Source: a virus
DNA: 28,651 bases
Direction: 5' to 3' (one strand)
Virus record (IMG/VR): IMGVR_UViG_3300021142_000141
Span: 1-28,651 of that record
Shown here: positions 20,919-28,651 of the stretch, one piece after another
Layout of the letters: every line of letters starts with the position of its first letter
How positions within the stretch are numbered: the stretch's first letter is position 1
Program-made: the position numbers and the translations under genes
Notes under the pieces: generated by a model
What the model saw: the letters and a program-made list of their open reading frames with translations, nothing else
What the model was told of the DNA's origin: nothing
Databases searched by the model: none

Positions 20919-22502
20919 ATGGGAACATATAACATATTAAACAATCCAGAGAAATATTCACCAATAAATGCACCAACATGGATTGAGAGTAATTATTCGG
21001 ACAACTCATCGGTTGATTTTAAATACTTATACCAAGTGTATAAGGTTGATATACCAACAGGTATTACATATTCACTTGGTAATTTCCGTGTGCCACCAAG
21101 ACCTAATTCAGGTAATGGTTTATTCACACCTAATAAACTATTGAGATCAGAAGTTAGTTATGATATAAGTCCATATGCTACTCAATCTGTTGCTGCAACA
21201 CATTCATTGGTTCGTTATGGCTATTCATATGGGTTTGAATATAATCCAGGTGTTACATTTTCGGGCTTAACAGCTTCAGCATCACCATATGCTGGTAAAA
21301 CATTATTGGGTTATACAAATGGCTACCCACAAGTGACAGGAGTTTTCCAAACAGGTGATACAATTCGTTTAGTTTTCAATTCAACAAGTGAAATACAAGG
21401 TTATTATGGTGGTGATTGGACTATATTAGATGCTTTTGAATACTTTGGTTATACATTTATAGCTATAGATTTAGATTATAACCCTGATTTAGACCCAACA
21501 GCACAAGGTGGGATTGAACCAAATGGTTTAATTAGCAATTTAGTTAGAGCAGTTGGTGATTCAACAGCACAATTCTTTGGATTTAATGGGACAAGACAGT
21601 ATAATGAGATAAATACTACATTTAGTACTCAAAGAGTATTTTCATCCACATCAACATTACCTGTCAATGGGACTAAAGATACATCAACTACTTGTTATCC
21701 ATTAACAAACTATCCATACTTCACACCAAAGAACATTAAAGTGACAGATTATGAAACATTATCTGTAATGATAGATGATGTTCATCCTTATATAAATGGT
21801 TCATCATACTTAGTTAGTGAGTGGTATGCGAGATATACACTATATACAGCAACTAATTCAACAGTTAAACAATTTGGATTTTATATAGGACAAGATGAGT
21901 ATATAGACCCATTAAGACAATCACATCAATATAATATACCAGCTGGATTACAAAATCTATTAGATGGATCTTATATAAATAGTGGTGATGTAGCCAATAC
22001 AGATCATTACACAGTTGAATTGGTTTATATTAATCACTCAACACTTACATTAGTTAATAAAATGACACAAACATATCAGGTTTATACTGAATGTAGTCCT
22101 AATCCGGAGGTTAGATTAGCATTCCAAAATAGACAAGGTGGTTTTGATTACTTTAATTTTGATTGGAAATCAATTAACACATTAACGGTTGCTAAAACAG
22201 AGTTTAGAAAAGTATTAGATTGGAATTATAATGTGGGTGATCGTCAAGATACAGTATTGGCAACATCAGCACAAGATAGTTTTACTATTTCATCTAAATT
22301 TATTTCTGATAAAGAATCTGTTTGGTTAAAAGAATTGATTACATCACCAGAGGTTTATCTATTGGATGAAGAAAACTTAATATATATACCAATCATAATC
22401 ACAACAACTGATTACACAGTTAAAAATAATTTGAATGATAAATTATATTGTATATCTGTTCAGTTTAAATTTAGTTATGATATAAATCTACAGAACTCAT
22501 AA
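20919..22502 (+). CDS. Tail structural protein (upper tail tip region)
   Basis: The 527-residue protein is beta-rich, with Tyr, Asn, Ser, Gly and Thr common, and no signal peptide. The C-terminal part holds LDWNYNVGDRQDTVLATSAQ, DSFTISSKFISDKESVWLKE and LITSPEVYLLDEENLIYIPI; such a WLKELITSPEVxLxDEE run occurs in Bacteroidota phage tail proteins next to a larger tail-tip protein. It is probably part of the tail tip or distal tail. Exact assignment (distal tail, baseplate hub) is not possible from sequence. One base separates it from the next gene. Confidence 0.6.
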   Translation: MGTYNILNNPEKYSPINAPTWIESNYSDNSSVDFKYLYQVYKVDIPTGITYSLGNFRVPPRPNSGNGLFTPNKLLRSEVSYDISPYATQSVAATHSLVRYGYSYGFEYNPGVTFSGLTASASPYAGKTLLGYTNGYPQVTGVFQTGDTIRLVFNSTSEIQGYYGGDWTILDAFEYFGYTFIAIDLDYNPDLDPTAQGGIEPNGLISNLVRAVGDSTAQFFGFNGTRQYNEINTTFSTQRVFSSTSTLPVNGTKDTSTTCYPLTNYPYFTPKNIKVTDYETLSVMIDDVHPYINGSSYLVSEWYARYTLYTATNSTVKQFGFYIGQDEYIDPLRQSHQYNIPAGLQNLLDGSYINSGDVANTDHYTVELVYINHSTLTLVNKMTQTYQVYTECSPNPEVRLAFQNRQGGFDYFNFDWKSINTLTVAKTEFRKVLDWNYNVGDRQDTVLATSAQDSFTISSKFISDKESVWLKELITSPEVYLLDEENLIYIPIIITTTDYTVKNNLNDKLYCISVQFKFSYDINLQNS

Positions 22503-22503
22503 T

Positions 22504-25500
22504 ATGGCAAACGCAAGGTTAGAAATAATTCTAAATATACAAGGAACAAGGTTCTCACTGGATACGTCTGGTGTAGATACTATCCCAATTACCTATAATG
22601 TTCAAAACATTAAAGATATTACAAGCACACAAGGTTCTTACACCAAGTCTATAGTAGTCCCTGAAACTCCGAACAATAGAAAGGTATTTGATAATATCAC
22701 CGATCTTAATAGTAATGCCAATTTTGATCCAAATTTAAGGAACAGAGCATACATTATGGTTGATAGTCAATTGGTAATGGAAGGTTATTTCCAATTATCG
22801 GAGTTTTCTATTGATAAAAACTTACATAAAAACAGTTATACATTGGTTGTTTATTCGGACAATAATGATTTCTATACATTACTTAATGAAGATTTCTTGG
22901 TTGGTAATGATAATCCTGCGCTGGATATAGATTTGAGTAATTTAAATCATAAATGGGACTATGATAATATAACAACATCATGGGGGCAAAAGATAGGTGA
23001 TAATTATTTAGATAGAGATTATACTTGGGGTTATTATTATCCATTAATTGACTATGGATATGATTGGGGTATAAATGATATAAATGGTAAAAATACAACT
23101 TATAAGAAATTATCAGATGGATTAGTAGTAATAGATTCTGTTTCACAAGTTCAATTAGATCAAATGTTTCCCGCAATTTACGCAAGAACTATTTGGGATG
23201 CTATATTCAAACAAGTCGGCTATAGATATAATTCAGTATCACTTCCATTAATTGGATTTAATGATTTGATTATACCATTTAATAATACTACATTAACAAG
23301 ATCTACTAAACAAATAAAATCTGGTATATTCAGAGCAGGTATGACAACCATTAAAACTATTAATCTAACATCGGATTATTGGTTTAACCAGTCAAATGAA
23401 AACTATAATAACGGAAACGAAATACCAGTAGATAGTATTCAAGGAACTAATCAACTTTGCTATGTAGATAAACTACCATTCAATGATACAATAACTGATC
23501 CAAATGGTGATCCAAATGATTTATGGGACACTACTAATTTTGAATTCACTAATAATACGGGACTTCCAATGGTTGTTAGTTTTGGTTATAATTTAAGAGT
23601 GAAGAATATATTATTTTATACATCAACATTTCCTCCTAAATTTCAGATATTTAGATCAATGGATCCAGGAGATGGCACTAAATATGATAATGTTGCAGGT
23701 GGATGGCCATTTAGAACAGATACAGATTGTTCTAATTTATATACTACAACTACAACTGATGATAATTGGAACCATTTAGGAACTGCAAGTTTGTTTGGTC
23801 TTAAAGATGATGTTGTTATAGGTGGTGTTCATAACTATGCTTGGGAAATATGGCAAAAGAAATTTACATCAGATGAAGTTGTATTAAAACCAGGTGAAAA
23901 AGTTTGGCTATCATATAGATATAGAGTTCAGGCAACAGGTGCTTATACAACTCATTATTTTATAGTGCCGGGAGAATCGGGACCAGGATGGGATTATGTT
24001 TATTATCCTCCTAAACCAAAATGGTCATATAAACAATTACCACCAATGTTTAAATTAAATTCTGGTAGAAAAGTTGCTGAAATAGAAACAGATAGTTTTA
24101 TATTTACAACACCTTCAAGTACAGTAATACCAGGTCAAACTATAGATATGAACACTGTAATACCTCAACAGATAAAGAAAAGAGATTTTATATTATCTAT
24201 TATAAAAATGTTTAACCTTATAGTTGAACCAGATAAAAATGAACGAAATACATTAAATATTGAGACCAGAGATTACTATTATTCAGTTGGTAAGATTAAA
24301 GATTGGAGTAAGAAAATAGATTTAAATGATCCAATTGATAGTGTTGTAATTGGTGATACACAGAATAAGCGTATTATATTAAAGTATAACGATGACAAAG
24401 ATTATTACAATGATTATTATACAAAGAGTTATAACCAATCATTTGGTCAATATATATTTAATAACCCAAATCAGTTTGTTGTTGGTGATAATACAATGGA
24501 AATTCAATTTAGTCCAACACCTATTACAACACTTAGTAAAACCTTTGTTGATACATCAGTAGCAGGATCAACACAAAGTGGAATTATTTTACCTAAAATA
24601 GAATTCTTGGACAATAATAATGTTATATCAGGCTCATCCAATATGAGAATTCTTTATAAGAAATGGGTACCATTGACAACAAAAGATATGTGGTATCTTA
24701 ATTATATAGGAGCAACACAAAGTGGTTATGGATCTCAACAATTCGGTTATCCATATTCTGGTTATTTAGATGATCCATATACACCAACAAAGGATTTGAA
24801 CTTTGGTCAAGTTTATCCAGCCTTTGAAGAGACTAATACTACATTAAATACGTTGTATTATGCTTATTGGAAGCAACAGTTAGAGGAGATGGTAGATAAA
24901 GATAGCAGAATTATCACTGGTTCGTTCTATTTAACACCAGAAGACATCGTAGATTTCAAATTCAACGATACAATCTTCTTAGATTTTGGTGATGGTGGTC
25001 AATATTATAGAGTGAATAGTATTCAGGACTATGATCCATCTGTAATCAATACTTGTAAGGTAGAATTGTTTAGAACAAAGAACATTACAGTTCCTAAACC
25101 AATACCATTACCAGTTGTTCCATCTGCTAAGCCAAGTAAAATAAAATTACAACCTTGGAAACCATCACCTGCATGGAAAAATGGTAATAATATTTACGAT
25201 TCACAAGTAGAAGTAATAGGTTCTAACAATGATGCTAATTTTGGACCGTCATTTATCATTGGTAATAATAATTCAATTTCAGGTAAGAACACTATTACTA
25301 ATGGTGGATACAATGTTATAAAATCTAACAACTCATTTACACATGGTGATTTCAATACTATATATAGTGGTGATGATTCTTTTATTGCTGGTGATTTCAA
25401 TACAATACAAAGTACAAATAGTGCTAAAATAATTGGTAATAATAATACAGTTAAACCGATTGCTGGTGCAACTCAACAATCATCTGTAGTTATTATTGGT

Positions 25501-25767
25501 GATAATCATACAGCAACAGAACCGAATAGAATTTACTTGGGACAACCAACTGTTTTTGTTAATAATTATATTGCAGCAGGTAAAGATGAAATACTATATA
25601 GATTCAGTGAGAATAGCAATATAAATTATATTTCAGCAGGAAGGGATCAAATTAGAGATTGGGGAGAACAGAACAATATAAACATTGTTAGTGCTGGGAG
25701 AGATGATTTATTGTATGATAATAATACATTACCAATTGCTAAATCTCCATATATAACATATCCTTAG
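22504..25767 (+). CDS. Large tail-tip protein with fibre-like C-terminus
   Basis: This 1087-residue protein has a conserved head (MANARLEIILNIQGTRFSLD, then VDTIPITYNVQNIKDITSTQ and GSYTKSIVVPETPNNRKVFD) that is characteristic of large tail-tip proteins in Bacteroidota phages. A long beta-rich middle follows. Residues about 890-1000 carry short Asn/Gly-rich repeats such as IIGNNNSISGKNTITNGGYN and HGDFNTIYSGDDSFIAGDFN, like the heads of trimeric adhesins. Near the C-terminus AGKDEI, AGRDQI and AGRDDL recur about every 20 residues. It probably attaches to or carries the fibres. No lytic enzyme motif is seen. Confidence 0.65.
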   Translation: MANARLEIILNIQGTRFSLDTSGVDTIPITYNVQNIKDITSTQGSYTKSIVVPETPNNRKVFDNITDLNSNANFDPNLRNRAYIMVDSQLVMEGYFQLSEFSIDKNLHKNSYTLVVYSDNNDFYTLLNEDFLVGNDNPALDIDLSNLNHKWDYDNITTSWGQKIGDNYLDRDYTWGYYYPLIDYGYDWGINDINGKNTTYKKLSDGLVVIDSVSQVQLDQMFPAIYARTIWDAIFKQVGYRYNSVSLPLIGFNDLIIPFNNTTLTRSTKQIKSGIFRAGMTTIKTINLTSDYWFNQSNENYNNGNEIPVDSIQGTNQLCYVDKLPFNDTITDPNGDPNDLWDTTNFEFTNNTGLPMVVSFGYNLRVKNILFYTSTFPPKFQIFRSMDPGDGTKYDNVAGGWPFRTDTDCSNLYTTTTTDDNWNHLGTASLFGLKDDVVIGGVHNYAWEIWQKKFTSDEVVLKPGEKVWLSYRYRVQATGAYTTHYFIVPGESGPGWDYVYYPPKPKWSYKQLPPMFKLNSGRKVAEIETDSFIFTTPSSTVIPGQTIDMNTVIPQQIKKRDFILSIIKMFNLIVEPDKNERNTLNIETRDYYYSVGKIKDWSKKIDLNDPIDSVVIGDTQNKRIILKYNDDKDYYNDYYTKSYNQSFGQYIFNNPNQFVVGDNTMEIQFSPTPITTLSKTFVDTSVAGSTQSGIILPKIEFLDNNNVISGSSNMRILYKKWVPLTTKDMWYLNYIGATQSGYGSQQFGYPYSGYLDDPYTPTKDLNFGQVYPAFEETNTTLNTLYYAYWKQQLEEMVDKDSRIITGSFYLTPEDIVDFKFNDTIFLDFGDGGQYYRVNSIQDYDPSVINTCKVELFRTKNITVPKPIPLPVVPSAKPSKIKLQPWKPSPAWKNGNNIYDSQVEVIGSNNDANFGPSFIIGNNNSISGKNTITNGGYNVIKSNNSFTHGDFNTIYSGDDSFIAGDFNTIQSTNSAKIIGNNNTVKPIAGATQQSSVVIIGDNHTATEPNRIYLGQPTVFVNNYIAAGKDEILYRFSENSNINYISAGRDQIRDWGEQNNINIVSAGRDDLLYDNNTLPIAKSPYITYP

Positions 25768-25797
25768 AGGAAGAAAGAAAAAATAAATATATAACAT

Positions 25798-28179
25798 ATG
25801 AGTATTATTAGACAGAACTCTCGTATTAGCCACCATACTTTAACAGCTACTGGAATAACATTTAGTGTTCCAAGTCAAGAAGATTTTACAATATCAGGTT
25901 CAGGGTCTTGGACATTAACAGACTTAGCATACTCCGAGATTGGTGTAGCCGAGACGGATGGAAGAGCATTCATTAGAATTGGTGATGATATTAAAGAATT
26001 CCAATTCACAACTGAATCACACATTCCACAAGTTGAATTAGTAGATACATTCGGAACAAGACAAGATGCAATTGAGGTAGATATTCAAGGAGTTAATTTC
26101 GGAACAGGAATTAGATCCATTGATGGTCCAACAAGTTCATCTATCTTATTTGATCCATACAATATTGTGGTTCATTCTGGTAATGGAACTGGTATAACTT
26201 ATGATGCTGATTACTCATTAACATTTGTTACACAAAGTTTAGTTACAAAAGGGTATGTAGATAGCCACGTTCCAGTTGTTAATTTAATCATTGATACAAC
26301 AATAACAGCTTTAATAGCAGCAAGAGATGCAGGAACATTAACAAGAGGAACTATTTATCATATTACTGATAGTTCTAATGGTCCTGTTTGGTTAACAGCT
26401 TTAGATGTTAATAGATTATCAATAACAGGATGGAGACAATTACAGATTGTTAATAATGATGCTTATATTTCTGCTTCTGGTTATTTGGGTGTGTATGATT
26501 TTACAGGTGGAACAACGTATGTGGCTGAAAATAAAGTAGTATGGGGTGGTAAGATTTGGGAAGCAGTGACACCTGGAACACCAGGAACTGATATAGTAGA
26601 TGAATATAATTTAAGTGAGAATTGGAATCTATTAACTACAGATGCTGAATACTATACTAAAATATTTGCTGTTGAATACCAGATTGAGAATGATAGAATA
26701 TTCAGACAAGAAGATGATAGAGGAAATGTTGTTAGTTATGATGATTTTACAGGATCTTCTTGGATTGACATTACTGATTGGGGTTATTTACAAATGTCAA
26801 ATAATAATACTTTAGGTATATTTAATAATTTAACAGTTTCAAGTGGATCAGCAAGACCTATTCAGTTCAATAATGTTGGTGGTAATATACAATTAAATAC
26901 AGCAACTGGCGATGGTATAATGAGAAATACTATGGGTGAAAGTATAAAAGGAAATAGATCTACTAATATTATTAATAATGTTGGATTAGGAATAACAAGT
27001 AATAATGTTGATCAAATTGAAAATAACCATGTAGATTATATTTATAACAATGGTCTATCATATGCTTTTGGTCAAATTAGATTTAATATTGGTAAAAATA
27101 TTTATAACAATGATGTAAGTGGTAGCATTAACAACAACAGAACTGATCAGATCTATGGAAATGGAACTAACATAAGCACAATTTATGATAATCAAGGACT
27201 TCTTGTTAGGGGAAATAACAATACTGGTCAAATATCTGGCAACTCATCAGATACTATTCAAGATAATAGTAATGTCGGTGATATATTACAGAACATTTGT
27301 AATATAATTGATAGTAATACTAACAATGGTAATATAAATAATAACTCTGGTGGTGGTAATATCTTAACCAACACTAATAATGGTGCTATTATACATAATA
27401 TTATTTCAGTAGAGATTACATCTAACACTAATAATGGAGCTATACAATGGAATACCGGTGATTGGATTACAAGTAATACTTCTACATCATCATCTCCAAT
27501 TATTCAAAACAAGGTTAGTAATATAAACGCTAATTCAAACGCTGGAGCTATTACAAATAACACAGGAACAGAGATTAGTTCAAACACTAATACAGGTGAG
27601 ATTACTTTTAACACGATGAGTGGTTTTATAACTGGAAATTCAAACACTGGTAATATAGATCAGAATGTTGGAACTAATATTTATGACAATTCAAATGGTA
27701 ATAATATATCTTATAATTATTGTGGTGATAGTATAGGTGGTAATTCAAACAAGGTTGATATATCCAACAACACAACAACAGAAGGTATATTAAATAATAT
27801 TTCACCAGTTTCTTCAATTTCATCAAATATTTGTTATATGATTAATAATAATTCAAATGCTGGTAATATTGAGAGTAATAATGTATCTGGTGATATAAAT
27901 AACAATAGTAATACTGGAGATATCGTAAAAAATAGTTTAGGTGGATGGATTTCAGGGAACAGCAATGTTGGTAATATATATGGTAATAGTGGTGGATGTT
28001 ATATTCAAAATAATAGCAATGGAAATCATATAGATTTTAATGTTGTTGGTTATTCAATTGAAAATAATTCAAATACCGGTAATATAAATGGTAATAGAGC
28101 TGATATTTCAGTTGCTCATAATACATCAGCAACAGATTCTATATCATATAATATAGCATACACTATAGAAAATAATTAA
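25798..28179 (+). CDS. Tail fibre protein with Asn-rich nonapeptide solenoid
   Basis: This 793-residue protein has a tail-attachment-like N-terminus (SIIRQNSRISHHTLTATGIT), a middle domain with an aromatic-rich part (TYVAENKVVWGGKIWEAV, like chitin-binding modules) and, from about residue 330, a long Asn-rich repeat. Between about 470 and 793 a nine-residue period is clear: NNNSNTGDI, VKNSLGGWI, SGNSNVGNI, YGNSGGCYI, QNNSNGNHI, DFNVVGYSI, ENNSNTGNI, each closing with Ile, with NSN-type units alternating to give an 18-residue double repeat. This points to a beta-solenoid stalk with Asn ladders. It probably binds the host surface or forms a shaft. The gene follows a short A-rich gap with a TATATA tract. 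Confidence 0.7.
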   Translation: MSIIRQNSRISHHTLTATGITFSVPSQEDFTISGSGSWTLTDLAYSEIGVAETDGRAFIRIGDDIKEFQFTTESHIPQVELVDTFGTRQDAIEVDIQGVNFGTGIRSIDGPTSSSILFDPYNIVVHSGNGTGITYDADYSLTFVTQSLVTKGYVDSHVPVVNLIIDTTITALIAARDAGTLTRGTIYHITDSSNGPVWLTALDVNRLSITGWRQLQIVNNDAYISASGYLGVYDFTGGTTYVAENKVVWGGKIWEAVTPGTPGTDIVDEYNLSENWNLLTTDAEYYTKIFAVEYQIENDRIFRQEDDRGNVVSYDDFTGSSWIDITDWGYLQMSNNNTLGIFNNLTVSSGSARPIQFNNVGGNIQLNTATGDGIMRNTMGESIKGNRSTNIINNVGLGITSNNVDQIENNHVDYIYNNGLSYAFGQIRFNIGKNIYNNDVSGSINNNRTDQIYGNGTNISTIYDNQGLLVRGNNNTGQISGNSSDTIQDNSNVGDILQNICNIIDSNTNNGNINNNSGGGNILTNTNNGAIIHNIISVEITSNTNNGAIQWNTGDWITSNTSTSSSPIIQNKVSNINANSNAGAITNNTGTEISSNTNTGEITFNTMSGFITGNSNTGNIDQNVGTNIYDNSNGNNISYNYCGDSIGGNSNKVDISNNTTTEGILNNISPVSSISSNICYMINNNSNAGNIESNNVSGDINNNSNTGDIVKNSLGGWISGNSNVGNIYGNSGGCYIQNNSNGNHIDFNVVGYSIENNSNTGNINGNRADISVAHNTSATDSISYNIAYTIENN
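27200..28179 (+). repeat. Coding repeat: ~36 nonapeptide (27-nt) units
   Basis: The region codes for units of the type xxNSNxGxI or xxNxxxxxI, in register every 27 bases. DNA copies are diverged, so the pattern is kept at the protein level by selection on Asn, Gly and Ile positions rather than by recent duplication. Confidence 0.7.
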
Positions 28180-28184
28180 TTAAA

Positions 28185-28651
28185 ATGGGAGCAATAAGTA
28201 ATAATAATTTAGGTTCAGGTTCAATTACCAATAATGCAGGAGCATATATAGAAAATGTAAATGCTATAGGTAATTCTATTAGCGGAACAACCAGTATTAT
28301 AACTGGTTATAAATTACCTATTGAGACACCAGTAAGTGGATCATATACATTTATTACGAATGGAACTGATACATTAGGATGGACATCATCAGTTAGTGGC
28401 ACATCAGGAACATCAGGGGTGTCAGGAACGAGTGGAACTTCAGGGGTGTCAGGGACATCTGGGACATCTGGAAGTTCGGGGACATCTGGGACATCTGGAA
28501 GTTCGGGGACATCTGGGACATCTGTAATTAATGGGACATCTGGGACATCGGGGACATCGGGAAGTTCGGGGACATCAGGAACATCTGGAATTAATGGGAC
28601 ATCAGGAACATCTGGAATTAATGGGACATCTGGGACATCTGGAAGTTCGGG
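28185..28651 (+). CDS. Collagen-like Gly-Thr-Ser repeat fibre protein (3' truncated by window)
   Basis: The ATG at 28185 lies five bases after the previous stop. The first 70 residues (MGAISNNNLGSGSITNNAGA, then YIENVNAIGNSISG, then a tail-like TGYKLPIETPVSGSYTFITN) continue the Asn-rich repeat style of the fibre before it. From 28398 the protein is a Gly-x-y repeat of GTS GTS GSS and GTS GTS GIN triplets, like collagen without proline, running past the window edge. Collagen-like triplets form stiff trimeric shafts in phage fibres. It is probably a second fibre or the distal part of the fibre complex. The total length is unknown. Confidence 0.72.
   Translation, partial: MGAISNNNLGSGSITNNAGAYIENVNAIGNSISGTTSIITGYKLPIETPVSGSYTFITNGTDTLGWTSSVSGTSGTSGVSGTSGTSGVSGTSGTSGSSGTSGTSGSSGTSGTSVINGTSGTSGTSGSSGTSGTSGINGTSGTSGINGTSGTSGSS
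28398..28651 (+). repeat. 27-nt (9-residue) GTSGTSGSS/GTSGTSGIN repeat tract
   Basis: Copies of a GGGACATCT-GGGACATCT-GGAAGTTCG type unit, with variants ending in GGAATTAAT, lie head to tail up to the window edge. Here the DNA copies are nearly identical, unlike the upstream Asn-rich repeat, so slippage or recombination is probably active. It is not a CRISPR because spacers are absent and the frame stays open. Confidence 0.88.

Noticed and set aside
22883-23185. 100-residue minus-strand ORF in the tail-tip gene
   Set aside because: Tyr/Leu/Asn-rich antisense shadow of the plus-strand gene with no start context.
28398-28651. CRISPR array
   Set aside because: Repeats are contiguous, in frame and encode Gly-x-y triplets; no spacers exist.

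Overview
The window is part of the genome of a tailed bacteriophage (or prophage) of a Bacteroidota host, most likely a flavobacterium-like one. The DNA is very AT-rich. Almost every start codon is preceded by an A-rich stretch instead of a Shine-Dalgarno sequence. Two minus-strand promoters fit the Bacteroidota pattern TTTG-N19/20-TAnnTTTG. The terminase, portal, capsid and tail proteins are of types usual in Bacteroidota phages. A tape measure protein, tail tube and tail assembly chaperone are present and no sheath is seen, so a long non-contractile tail (siphovirus) is the likeliest form. Gene functions come from reading motifs, without database searches.

Layout, left to right. (1) 1-5067: 3' end of the tape measure gene, prohead protease with a fused KTSC domain, scaffold-like protein, major capsid protein and tail tube, ending at a terminator. 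(2) 5093-5554: a minus-strand HNH-AP2 homing endonuclease. (3) 5629-8861: two tiny genes, a probable virion protein, portal, head-tail connector, a small gene and a holin-like protein, then a terminator. (4) 8952-9557: a zinc-ribbon protein. (5) About 9560-10166: a gene-free region of dense RNA hairpins, read as a large structured non-coding RNA. (6) 10127-12317: an accessory cassette with two minus-strand genes on host-type promoters, a divergent plus-strand winged-helix-like gene and a set of tiny genes sharing an LKELGL-type C-terminus. (7) 12436-15949: hypothetical proteins, a sigma-factor-like protein, a membrane protein and an orphan DNA methyltransferase. (8) 15989-20917: small and large terminase, tail assembly chaperone with a -1 frameshift extension, tail completion proteins and an ATP-grasp enzyme. 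(9) 20919-28651: large tail-tip and fibre proteins, ending in an Asn-rich nonapeptide solenoid and a collagen-like Gly-Thr-Ser repeat protein that runs off the window.

How it fits together. Terminase, portal, protease, scaffold and capsid protein build and fill the head. The connector, tail completion proteins, tube, tape measure and chaperone pair build the tail. The long repeat proteins are probably fibres that touch the host. A motif of a purine-rich box followed by TAATATATA recurs in front of genes and in front of the structured RNA. With the sigma-like protein it suggests phage-specific transcription beside host promoters. The least expected features are the roughly 500-nt structured RNA, the ATP-grasp enzyme inside the tail module, and the repeat-tailed small genes.
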